Part shown: positions 1 to 6,835 of the stretch, piece by piece
How positions within the stretch are numbered: position 1 is the first letter of the stretch
Layout of the letters: each line of letters begins with the position of its first letter
Assembly: GCA_905236115.1 (NCBI GenBank)
Contig: CAJOOL010000291.1
Coordinates: 1 to 9,769 of the forward strand
Source: an uncultured Endomicrobiia bacterium
Lineage (GTDB): Bacteria > Elusimicrobiota > Endomicrobiia > Endomicrobiales > Endomicrobiaceae
Reading direction: 5' to 3'
DNA length: 9,769 bases
The notes under the pieces: model-generated
What the model was told of the DNA's origin: nothing
Database searches by the model: none
What the model saw: the letters and a program-made list of their open reading frames with translations, nothing else
Program-made: the position numbers and the translations under genes

Positions 1-134
1 ATGATTTCGGTTTGGCTATGTTGATAGGGTCAATACTTGGAACATACTCCAGCATATTTATATGTGCACCGTTAACTTATGAATGGGAAAAAAGAAAAAG
101 AGACAGATATAAAAAAATTATGGCAAATAAATAA
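1..134 (+). CDS. secF: SecF, C-terminal fragment (protein translocase subunit)
   Basis: This is the 3' end of a gene that begins left of the window; the reading frame starts at base 3 and ends with TAA at 132-134, giving 43 residues. The fragment contains GSILGTYSSIFICAPL, which matches the conserved last membrane helix of SecF (E. coli has a closely similar GTYSSIYVA stretch), followed by a short basic cytoplasmic tail, EWEKRKRDRYKKIMANK. SecF works with SecD and YajC at the SecYEG channel and uses the proton motive force to help pull exported proteins through the inner membrane. SecD would be expected just upstream, outside the window. The fragment is too short for domain analysis, but the motif separates it from SecD, which lacks the GTYSSI signature. 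A strong terminator follows directly, so this gene ends its transcript. Confidence 0.85.
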   Translation, partial: DFGLAMLIGSILGTYSSIFICAPLTYEWEKRKRDRYKKIMANK

Positions 135-141
135 ATTTTTG

Positions 142-199
142 ACGGCTGTAACGAAATAAGATGTTTTAAAAATTCATTGCAGCCGTTTTTATTTTTTTT
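142..199 (+). terminator. Intrinsic terminator after secF
   Basis: The arms at 142-155 and 173-186 pair over 14 positions (ACGGCTGTAACGAA with TTCATTGCAGCCGT), with one mismatch and one G-U pair, around a 17-nt loop. A T-rich tract (186-199, one A) follows at once. It starts 7 bp after the secF stop codon and would separate secF from the gene at 292. The wobble is U-G on the + strand, which fits a rightward transcript. Confidence 0.88.
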
Positions 200-232
200 G
201 GTAACTTATCTCGAGAAACTCCAACGAATTTA

Positions 233-249
233 GAGGCAAAATATGCCTC
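233..249. repeat. Small perfect palindrome in the leader of the 292 gene
   Basis: GAGGCA and TGCCTC form a perfect 6-bp inverted repeat around the 5-nt spacer AAATA. No T-run follows on either strand, so it is not a terminator. It lies 43 bp before the ATG at 292 and could be a protein-binding site or a leader hairpin. An 8-bp direct repeat, GTTTCCGT, follows at 253-260 and 275-282. No good promoter hexamers were found between 200 and 291, and no clear Shine-Dalgarno sequence precedes the ATG. Function unknown. Confidence 0.35.
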
Positions 250-291
250 AAGGTTTCCGTTCAGAATTAATCAGTGTTTCCGTAAGAAACT

Positions 292-1848
292 ATGACGGCA
301 AATATTATAAAAAATATTAAAATTTTTATAAAAAATCATTTTAATATCACGGTGTTTTTAGCGTTAGCTGTGGTAGTTTTTTCTTTATACGGAAAAACTT
401 TGTTTTATGATTGGCAGTATCTGGACGACGATGTTTTAATTCTTGACAAACAGGATTATCTTAAACTTTCCAATATTAAAAATATTTTTTCGGACACATT
501 TTTTAATACTCCCGGCGATTCCGGCTACAGACCTCTGTTGAACGTATCTTTTGCCGCAGACAGAACTTTTTCCGGGCTCAATCCGTTAGGTTATCACATT
601 ACAAATATTTTAATTTTTCTTTTTACGATATTTTCGGTATACCTTTTGTATTCTTATAAAAATAATAAAAGTTGGGCCTTTGTTTTTGCTTTGATTATCG
701 GCGTTAATCCTATGCTGTGTGCGACGGTTGCCAGAGTAGTTGACAGAAGCGACAGTCTTTTGACGCTTTTTTCCGTATTGTCTTTTTATTTTCTGTTCAG
801 ATACGTTGAAGAAAAAAATAGAAGAATTTTTTATTTATTTTTGCATTTGTTTTTATTTTTATCCGTTTTGTTTATAAAAGAAGTTTCCGTGGTTTTGCCC
901 GTAATATTTTTGGTATTTTATGTGTTTAAAAAATCGGGAAATCGGCAGCGGCAAACAAAAAACAGCGGATGTCCTGCTGTAAATTATTTAAATTCTTGCA
1001 ATACCAAAAAAGAATATTTGGAATTTTTATCTTTATGTTTTTTGTGGGCGTTGTGTGTAATTGTTTTTTTACTGTTTAGAAAATCCGCATTAAACGGTTT
1101 GTATCAAACAAGTATGTTAACCGTTTTTGTTGAATACTTAAAAATTATATCCGGTAACTTGACGGTTTTAATAAAATATTTTTATAATTTAATTTTCCCG
1201 GTAACGGATAAACTTGATACGGTTTACGACATTTCATTTTTTATAATAACGTTTCTTATTTTTATGTTAATATTTATAAATACAAAATATAAAAATATAA
1301 AATTGATTTTGTTTGCGGTATTTTCTTTTATAATTTTATTTATTCCTACAATGATAATGAATAACCACATGCACAGCTATTTTCAAAACAGAATTTTTCT
1401 TCCTATGGTGTGTATGTATTATGTTTTGGTAAATTGTTTTGAAAAAGAAAATTTTAGTTTTAAGAAAGCCGTTGTATGTGTGCTGATTTTTATAATAATT
1501 TTTTATTCATCCATAACTTATTTCAGACTGAACAGATATCAAAACAGGTGGACTGCCTTTTACGGCGAACTTAAAGATACTCCCGATTCTCCTTATATAA
1601 ATGCCAAGTTCGGTATGCTTTTGGCGGATGCAGGTTTGTTTGAGCAGGCAGAACAGAGACTTTTGACCGCAATAAAGCTGGAGCCTTACAACTATAACCA
1701 CTACAATAATTTGGGAAGTATTTATATCAAAACAAGGCGTTACAAAGAAGCCGAAAAATATTTCCTGACGGCTTATCAATTAAATCCTTATGACGAAAAT
1801 ATCAACTATAACATTACAAGTTTGAAAAATTATTTTAAAAATTTATAA
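292..1848 (+). CDS. Multi-spanning GT-C-like membrane protein with C-terminal TPR repeats
   Basis: The 518-residue product starts with a helix at about 19-37, then a loop holding three adjacent acidic residues (D45-D47), the position of the metal- or substrate-binding acid in GT-C glycosyltransferases. The stretch around residues 79-105 (YRPLLNVSFAAD, then GLNPLGYHITN) resembles bacterial relatives of the TMTC/PMT family, which move sugars from polyprenyl-phosphate donors to proteins or other acceptors outside the membrane. At least eight more hydrophobic segments follow up to about 410. Two TPR-like repeats close the protein (about 434-467 and 468-501), as in TMTC proteins. The enzymatic role is inferred from family resemblance; the acceptor is unknown. 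An in-frame stop at 283-285 forces the start to 292 or later, and no strong ribosome-binding site precedes it. The gene stands alone between the secF terminator and the convergent xerD, whose stop codon it overlaps by 6 bp. Confidence 0.75.
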   Translation: MTANIIKNIKIFIKNHFNITVFLALAVVVFSLYGKTLFYDWQYLDDDVLILDKQDYLKLSNIKNIFSDTFFNTPGDSGYRPLLNVSFAADRTFSGLNPLGYHITNILIFLFTIFSVYLLYSYKNNKSWAFVFALIIGVNPMLCATVARVVDRSDSLLTLFSVLSFYFLFRYVEEKNRRIFYLFLHLFLFLSVLFIKEVSVVLPVIFLVFYVFKKSGNRQRQTKNSGCPAVNYLNSCNTKKEYLEFLSLCFLWALCVIVFLLFRKSALNGLYQTSMLTVFVEYLKIISGNLTVLIKYFYNLIFPVTDKLDTVYDISFFIITFLIFMLIFINTKYKNIKLILFAVFSFIILFIPTMIMNNHMHSYFQNRIFLPMVCMYYVLVNCFEKENFSFKKAVVCVLIFIIIFYSSITYFRLNRYQNRWTAFYGELKDTPDSPYINAKFGMLLADAGLFEQAEQRLLTAIKLEPYNYNHYNNLGSIYIKTRRYKEAEKYFLTAYQLNPYDENINYNITSLKNYFKNL

Positions 1849-2721
1849 ACCGTTTTCTCTGGGATGATATTTTTTGTGCTGCTCTTTCAAACGTTCCTGA
1901 CTGATATGTGTATAAATTTGCGTGGTGGAAATGGAGCTGTGTCCCAGCATTTCCTGAACAAATCTTATATCTGCACCGCCCGTCAATAAATGTGTGGCAA
2001 AAGAATGCCTCAGTGTGTGCGGTGTTATTTTTTTCATAATGCCTGCACTTATGGCAATATTTTTAAGTTGCCGCCAAAATTCCACTCTGGATATGGGTTT
2101 TTTTAATCTGGTAAGAAAAATATATTCGCATTTTTTTCTGGTTTTTCTTACGGCCAAATATCTCTTTAAAAAACTCTGTGCTTTCTGCCCGAAAGGAACC
2201 AGCCTTTCTTTGTTTCCTTTGCCGATAATTTTTAAATAACATTCCTCAATATCAATATTCGGAAATTTTAAACTTATAAGTTCCGAAACTCTTAATCCCG
2301 TTGCATACAAAAGTTCCAGCATTGCCCTGTTTCTTATTGATAAAATATCGCTTCCGGAAACCGAAGTCAACAACCTTGTAACTTCTTCATTTGTCAGCAT
2401 ATCCGGCAGTATAGCCGGCATTTTAGGAACGGCAAGATATGCAACGGGACTTTTTTTTATATATTCTTCCGCCAGCAGAAATTTATAAAACTGTCTTACG
2501 GATTCTATCATTCTGAAGATACTTGCGGACTTAAAATTTAAACTTTTCAAATGCCACAGAAAATCCGTCATTTCATTGTGATTGATTGTTTTGTAATCTA
2601 TATTTTTTTGTTCAAGAAAAGAAAAAAAAGTTTTCAGATCCGTTCCGTAAGCCGAAACGGTATTTTTGGAAAGGCCTTTTTCTACCAGAATAAATTTGAG
2701 AAAATCTTCAAGATACTCCAT
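1843..2721 (-). CDS. xerD: Tyrosine recombinase XerD
   Basis: Site-specific recombinase that, with XerC, resolves chromosome dimers at dif near the terminus; FtsK activates the XerD strand exchange. From ATG 2721 the protein has 292 residues, close to E. coli XerD (298). The N-terminal SAM-like core-binding domain spans about 1-90. The catalytic domain shows every expected residue: Arg in ATGLRVSEL (R144), Lys in IIGKGNKERLVP (K168), HTLRH (H235, R238), LGHSSISTTQIYTH (H261, nucleophile Y270). The ending LKEQHKKYHPR is typical of XerD rather than XerC. A TTG at 2739 would add six residues, but it lies in an AT-rich repeat, and MEYLEDFLKF is the usual XerD beginning. Neither start has a clear Shine-Dalgarno site, so initiation may be weak or coupled. 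It is the last gene of the ftsK run, 62 bp after the metallo-hydrolase gene, and overlaps the convergent gene's stop; no terminator was seen. Confidence 0.92.
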   Translation of the reverse strand: MEYLEDFLKFILVEKGLSKNTVSAYGTDLKTFFSFLEQKNIDYKTINHNEMTDFLWHLKSLNFKSASIFRMIESVRQFYKFLLAEEYIKKSPVAYLAVPKMPAILPDMLTNEEVTRLLTSVSGSDILSIRNRAMLELLYATGLRVSELISLKFPNIDIEECYLKIIGKGNKERLVPFGQKAQSFLKRYLAVRKTRKKCEYIFLTRLKKPISRVEFWRQLKNIAISAGIMKKITPHTLRHSFATHLLTGGADIRFVQEMLGHSSISTTQIYTHISQERLKEQHKKYHPRENGL

Positions 2722-2737
2722 ACGGCAATTGACAGAC

Positions 2738-2757
2738 AATTTATAATTTATAATTTA
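2738..2757. repeat. AT-only heptamer tandem repeat before xerD
   Basis: Nearly three copies of AATTTAT run head to tail (2738-2744, 2745-2751, and 2752-2757 partial), flanked by ACAATT-like ends. The repeat fills much of the 62-bp gap between the metallo-hydrolase stop and the xerD ATG, the largest gap in an otherwise tightly packed run. It may be a replication-slippage repeat or the remnant of a small insertion; it is not a terminator. Confidence 0.5.
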
Positions 2758-2783
2758 CAATTAGCGATTATTTTTCCGACATT

Positions 2784-3401
2784 CTAAAAATACGGATTAA
2801 TTTTTATTTCCCGTTCCAGTGTCGTCTGCGGTCCGTGTCCGGGAAAAATTTTTGTTTTCAAAGGAAGCTTTTTTATTTTCTCAACCGAAGAAATAATTTC
2901 GTTATGATTTCCGCCGAACAAATCCGTCCTGCCGACCGAACCGTAAAAAACCGTATCCCCGGAAAATAAAGTATTACCAATCAAAATACATACCGACCCT
3001 TTACTGTGTCCTGGAGTATTTATAACAGAATATTTACAAAAAGAAGTTTCTTTTGTTTTATCTTTATCAAAAATAATTTCCGGATATTTTATTACCGTCG
3101 GTTCGCCAATCATAACGGATGCATTAAGCTCGGCATTTTGCAGCATTTCAATATCGTCTTTATGAACGGCTAAAGGTATGTTATATTTTTCTCTTATTTT
3201 ATCGTCGCACAAAATATGGTCAAAATGCCCGTGCGTATTTATCAAAAGTTCCGGTTTTAAATCCAAGTCTTCTATTTTTCTTGTTACAAGATCATAACTC
3301 TGTCCCGGGTCAATAATAATTGCTTTTTTAGATACATCGTCATAAACAAAATAACAATTTACCTGGAGTTCACCCGATACGACAAAATCAGTCTTTATCA
3401 T
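2784..3401 (-). CDS. YcbL/glyoxalase II-like metallo-beta-lactamase-fold hydrolase
   Basis: A 205-residue, probably cytoplasmic, single-domain MBL-fold hydrolase. The metal ligands are complete: the HxHxDH motif in INTHGHFDHI (H57, H59, D61, H62), H132 in NTPGHSKGS, D149 in FSGDTVF and H189 in FPGHG. FYGSVGRTDLFGG is the segment typical of the YcbL-type glyoxalase II-like subgroup. It lacks the C-terminal substrate-binding domain of true hydroxyacylglutathione hydrolases, so a thioester substrate such as S-lactoylglutathione is only a family-level guess; the physiological substrate is not readable from the sequence. The ATG lies 2 bp after the pgsA stop codon and a GGAAG site inside the end of pgsA sits 10 nt upstream, so the two genes are probably co-translated. 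Confidence 0.88.
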   Translation of the reverse strand: MIKTDFVVSGELQVNCYFVYDDVSKKAIIIDPGQSYDLVTRKIEDLDLKPELLINTHGHFDHILCDDKIREKYNIPLAVHKDDIEMLQNAELNASVMIGEPTVIKYPEIIFDKDKTKETSFCKYSVINTPGHSKGSVCILIGNTLFSGDTVFYGSVGRTDLFGGNHNEIISSVEKIKKLPLKTKIFPGHGPQTTLEREIKINPYF

Positions 3402-3403
3402 TT

Positions 3404-4024
3404 TTATTTTACTTCCGTAAAAAGATTTTTATATTTTAAAATGTAGCTCAATCCGGAATAAACCGTAAGAATTGTTGTTATAAGCATCAGCCAAAACGGT
3501 GTATTCAATAAAATAATTCCCAACATTTTCTGCAGTTTTGTTCCGTCAATCAAGTCATAAGGCGTAACAGAATAAAATTTTATTATTGCGGAATTTACGG
3601 TTAAAATTACAAGTATTGTTATGATGGCTATCATTTGGGAAGTGGTCTTTATTTTGCCCCACATACTGGCAGCTATTATTACGTTTTTTGATGCCGCAAT
3701 GGAACGCAAACCTGTAATGATAAATTCCCTTGCAATTATACATATTACCATCCAAGCGGGAACATTTAAAGTATAAACGGCAACAAAAGAAACAAATGCC
3801 GAAGCCACAAGAAGTTTATCGGCAAGAGGGTCAAGAAATATTCCGAAAGTCGTTACCATACCGTGCTTTCTTGCAATTTTTCCGTCAAAATAATCCGTTA
3901 TTGACGCCGCTATAAATACAAGCAGTGCAATAATATTTGCGGCAAAAGAATTTAACGACATAAATACAATAAAAACCGGAACCAGTATTACCCTGAGAAG
4001 CGTTAATTTGTTTGCTAAATTCAT
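3404..4024 (-). CDS. pgsA: CDP-diacylglycerol--glycerol-3-phosphate 3-phosphatidyltransferase
   Basis: Integral membrane enzyme that joins CDP-diacylglycerol and glycerol 3-phosphate to make phosphatidylglycerol phosphate, the first committed step to phosphatidylglycerol and cardiolipin. The 206-residue protein begins MNLANKLTLLRV, the usual PgsA start, and carries the complete CDP-alcohol phosphotransferase motif D-x2-D-G-x2-A-R-x8-G-x3-D-x3-D with D44, D47, G48, A51, R52, G61, D65 and D69. IIAREFIITGLR (about 96-107) is another PgsA signature that separates it from phosphatidylserine synthase and cardiolipin synthase. About five hydrophobic helices are visible. An AAGGA site lies about 12 nt before the ATG. 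It sits 46 bp after rimO and 2 bp before the metallo-hydrolase gene. Confidence 0.93.
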   Translation of the reverse strand: MNLANKLTLLRVILVPVFIVFMSLNSFAANIIALLVFIAASITDYFDGKIARKHGMVTTFGIFLDPLADKLLVASAFVSFVAVYTLNVPAWMVICIIAREFIITGLRSIAASKNVIIAASMWGKIKTTSQMIAIITILVILTVNSAIIKFYSVTPYDLIDGTKLQKMLGIILLNTPFWLMLITTILTVYSGLSYILKYKNLFTEVK

Positions 4025-4070
4025 ATTTTTTATTTTTCCTTACTGCTGTGGTATGCCTGCTTATTATACA

Positions 4071-5369
4071 TTATTTTGCAATTAAATCGTAGTCTTTGTA
4101 ATCCGTTATCGTAACATTTACAAACTTTCCGATATCAAAAAATTTTTTTCTGTCTACAATAATACCGTTATCTATTTCCGGTGCCTGAAAATACGCCCTT
4201 GCATAAAATTTATTGTTGTCAATATTTTCAATAAGCACTTCATAAGTTTTCCCGATTTTTGCGAAATTATTTTTGACAACGTTTTTGAGTTGTTCCGTTG
4301 CAAGAATTTGTTTTCTTTCTTCAATAACTTCCTGTGCAATTTTATTTTTCAGCCTGTAAGACGGTGCGGTTTTCTGGTCGGAATAACCGAAAATTCCTAT
4401 ATGCTCAAAATAATTTTCTTTCACAAAAGACAGCATTTCTTTAAAGTCCGTTTCCGTTTCCTCGGGGAAACCCGTTATCAAAGAAGTTCTTAAAATCATA
4501 TCGGGAAAATTCTTTTTAATTTTTTCTATAATACGTCTTGTCGTCAGCGGTCTTTTCATATTTTTTAAAATATTTGCCGATATGTGTTGTATGGGAATAT
4601 CAATATAATTACAGATATTTTCGTTCTCATAAATCGTTTCAAGAAGTTCTTGATTTATCGTTGAAGGATATGCATACAAAAGCCTTATCCATTTTAAACT
4701 TTTTATTTTTGAAATATTTTTTAACAGTTCGGCAAGCCGCGGTTTACCGTAAATATCTGTTCCGTAAGATGTGGTATCCTGTGCGATTACATTCAGTTCT
4801 TTTATGCCGGCTTCAGCAAGTGCTTTTGCTTCGTCAACGACGGATTTTATTGTTCTGCTTTTAAGGTTTCCGCGTAAATTCGGTATAATGCAGTAGCTGC
4901 ACCTGTGATTACATCCTTCGGAAATTTTAATATACGCATAAGGAAGTGTTGTTGATAAAATTCTTGATTTAAAATTCTGTACTCCGCCGGCACAACCGGT
5001 ATCTGCAAAAAATTTATCTTTTTTAATCAGCTTAACAATTTCGGAATAATTTCCGGTTCCGACATATCCGTCTATAAACGGATAAAGTTCTTTCATTTTA
5101 TCTTTAAGAAGCTGAGAAAGACAGCCTGAAACAAAAATTTTTAAATCGGGATTTTTTTCTTTTAAGGAACCTGCATATTTTATTTGATTATGCGATTCGG
5201 TTTGAGCGTCCTGTATGAAAGAACATGTGTGGATTATTATATTGTCCGTATCCGACAAATCAAAAGCCAGTTCAAAACCGTTTTTTAAAAGCATTCCCGC
5301 AACGGCTTCGGATTCAACCGTATTTTTGGAACATCCCAGCGTAATAATGGAAACTTTATTTTTTTTCAA
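4071..5369 (-). CDS. rimO: Ribosomal protein S12 methylthiotransferase RimO
   Basis: Radical-SAM enzyme that adds a methylthio group to a conserved aspartate of ribosomal protein S12, using two iron-sulfur clusters. The 432-residue protein has the N-terminal MTTase domain with cluster cysteines C13 (TLGCSKN), C49 (HTCSF) and C83 (VSGCL). The radical-SAM triad C153-x3-C157-x2-C160 lies in EGCNHRCSYCIIPNLRG, and a C-terminal TRAM domain covers about 365-432. TLGCSKNTVESE marks RimO rather than the tRNA enzymes MiaB or MtaB. The start codon is TTG: the next in-frame Met is residue 26, beyond the essential C13, so it cannot be the start. A GAGAG site overlapping the rodZ end precedes it by about 7 nt. 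The TTG lies 2 bp after the rodZ stop, suggesting translational coupling and modest expression. Confidence 0.95.
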   Translation of the reverse strand: MKKNKVSIITLGCSKNTVESEAVAGMLLKNGFELAFDLSDTDNIIIHTCSFIQDAQTESHNQIKYAGSLKEKNPDLKIFVSGCLSQLLKDKMKELYPFIDGYVGTGNYSEIVKLIKKDKFFADTGCAGGVQNFKSRILSTTLPYAYIKISEGCNHRCSYCIIPNLRGNLKSRTIKSVVDEAKALAEAGIKELNVIAQDTTSYGTDIYGKPRLAELLKNISKIKSLKWIRLLYAYPSTINQELLETIYENENICNYIDIPIQHISANILKNMKRPLTTRRIIEKIKKNFPDMILRTSLITGFPEETETDFKEMLSFVKENYFEHIGIFGYSDQKTAPSYRLKNKIAQEVIEERKQILATEQLKNVVKNNFAKIGKTYEVLIENIDNNKFYARAYFQAPEIDNGIIVDRKKFFDIGKFVNVTITDYKDYDLIAK

Positions 5370-5371
5370 AA

Positions 5372-6157
5372 TTAATCTCTCTTTAAAATTATCGTATTTA
5401 CTTTATTTGCGTCGGCACCTTTTTTAACATCCACGATTTCATTGTTAAATAAAACTTCCACTCCTTCAATATTGCCTATTTTTAACAGAAAACCGTCTTT
5501 TGCTTTTGCCGAAAAATTCTGTCCTCTTTTTAAAATACCCTCAAATATAACATTTTTGTCGCTTATTATTCTTACCCATGTTCCGTATTTTGTTTTTACG
5601 GTAAGAGTCAATTCTTCCGGCAAAATCTTTTTTTCTTTTTCTTTGGAATTTTCTTCGTTTTCCGTATTGGTAACATCAATTACAGCGGAACCGCCGTCAA
5701 TAATATTTTGTTCCTTTTGTTCCTGCGGCATAAAATTCTCAATATCCTCGGTCAACGCTTTTATATTTAATCTGTTAAATATATTTAAAGCGATAAAAGC
5801 CAGTACAGCTGCTGCTATTGCCGTCAAAATAAAACGTATTGATTTTTTACGCAGTCTGTAAAATATTGCAAGTTTTTCGCCCATGCTGTAAGTTCTGTTT
5901 TTCTTCAAATATTCCTGATGCTTTTCTATTTTCACCTGCTCGTAAATATTGAGCATTTCCGCAGCATCTAACATCAAATATCTGGAATAAAATTTTAAGA
6001 AATTTTTATAATATATTTCCGCAGGAAAAGCCGAAACGTCGTCTTTTTCTATTGCGACAAGGTAATCTTCCTTTATTTTTGTATCTTTGTGAACCTTATC
6101 TATGGTAAGATTTTTTTCCAGTCTTGTTTGTTGTAAAATTGTTCCCGGACCGTTCAT
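5372..6157 (-). CDS. rodZ: RodZ-like cell-shape protein (HTH, one membrane helix, DUF4115)
   Basis: Inner-membrane protein that links the MreB cytoskeleton to the elongation machinery in rod-shaped bacteria. The 261-residue product shows the RodZ order: an N-terminal Xre-like helix-turn-helix at about 5-66 (GTILQQTRLEKNLTIDKVHK, with the family's YYKNFLKFYSRYL segment), a basic juxtamembrane stretch (RLRKKSIR), one membrane helix at about 108-127, a Glu/Lys/Asn-rich periplasmic linker, and a C-terminal beta domain of the DUF4115 type from about 171 (LTVKTKYGTWVRII to the end). In this family the HTH binds MreB rather than DNA. The start is ATG 21 bp after the lolA stop, with AGGAG- and GGGG-containing purine runs in the gap. 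MreB itself is not in the window, so the role is inferred from architecture. Confidence 0.86.
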   Translation of the reverse strand: MNGPGTILQQTRLEKNLTIDKVHKDTKIKEDYLVAIEKDDVSAFPAEIYYKNFLKFYSRYLMLDAAEMLNIYEQVKIEKHQEYLKKNRTYSMGEKLAIFYRLRKKSIRFILTAIAAAVLAFIALNIFNRLNIKALTEDIENFMPQEQKEQNIIDGGSAVIDVTNTENEENSKEKEKKILPEELTLTVKTKYGTWVRIISDKNVIFEGILKRGQNFSAKAKDGFLLKIGNIEGVEVLFNNEIVDVKKGADANKVNTIILKRD

Positions 6158-6178
6158 GGTTTTACCCCTGTGCTCCTT

Positions 6179-6835
6179 TTATAATTCTATAATATCAACA
6201 TTTTTCGGTGCAGCAAACTTAAACATATCGTTTGAAAAATTGTTGTTTGTTTTGTAATCGGTTAATCTTATTTTTACTTCAAAATTTCCGTTGTCAAAAA
6301 CACTTGACGTTACAAGCCCGTTGGCTTTGGAAACCATAACATCCATTTTCCATTTTTCTTTTTTGTTAAGCGGTTTTATCAGAAAAGTATAATCCGTTTT
6401 TGTTTCTTCTTTCAGTTTTATATTATAATCTTTTTTCAGTGTTTTAAAATTTTTTGTAAACTTGAAAACGGAAGTTAGAATTATATCGCCGTCTACAACA
6501 TTTTTCCATTTTTCAACTACGGCCTGTTTGTTGGCGGGAACATAAGTCGTTATGGTTTTTCCGTCAATATAAGTATACTGTCTGGAAGGATTTAACTGAG
6601 TCAAATTTATAAAATCCGGTTTTTTATGTTTGAAAACTCCGTCGGAATTTATTTTTTCATTTGTAGAAAAATAAGTTATCGTCTGATAATAATTCGCCTG
6701 CATATCTTTTACTTTGGAATTTATCTTTTCCGTTTCGGACAAAATTTTATCAATATCATCCTGCCCGCAAAATACATCCGCACAAAAAAATCCGACAAAA
6801 AATACGATTAAAAATAATAAAAATTTCTTAGCCAT
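6179..6835 (-). CDS. lolA: LolA-family outer-membrane lipoprotein carrier protein
   Basis: Periplasmic chaperone that takes lipoproteins from the inner-membrane LolCDE exporter and carries them to the outer membrane. The 218-residue precursor opens with a signal peptide, MAKKFLLFLIVFFVGFFC, with cleavage likely near residue 23-25; I see no convincing lipobox. The mature part has the family's landmarks: an N-terminal helix (about 28-50), GVFKHKKPDF (66-75), YIDGKTITTYVPANKQAVVE (about 89-108) and the closing FKFAAPKNVDIIEL, close to the usual LolA F-x-F-x-x-P-x-x-V-D ending. Sequence identity in this family is low, so the call rests on layout and these motifs. The start codon lies inside the end of ftsK (8-bp overlap, ATGGCTAA). 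Any purine-rich site is weak or distant, so translation probably depends on ribosomes finishing ftsK. Confidence 0.82.
   Translation of the reverse strand: MAKKFLLFLIVFFVGFFCADVFCGQDDIDKILSETEKINSKVKDMQANYYQTITYFSTNEKINSDGVFKHKKPDFINLTQLNPSRQYTYIDGKTITTYVPANKQAVVEKWKNVVDGDIILTSVFKFTKNFKTLKKDYNIKLKEETKTDYTFLIKPLNKKEKWKMDVMVSKANGLVTSSVFDNGNFEVKIRLTDYKTNNNFSNDMFKFAAPKNVDIIEL

Noticed and set aside
2722..2739. xerD beginning at TTG 2739
   Set aside because: The TTG is in the AT tandem repeat, has no ribosome-binding site, and adds residues not typical of XerD.
4063..4068. TATAAT on the minus strand between rimO and pgsA, as an internal promoter
   Set aside because: No acceptable -35 at 16-18 bp; a lone -10-like hexamer in AT-rich DNA is not enough.
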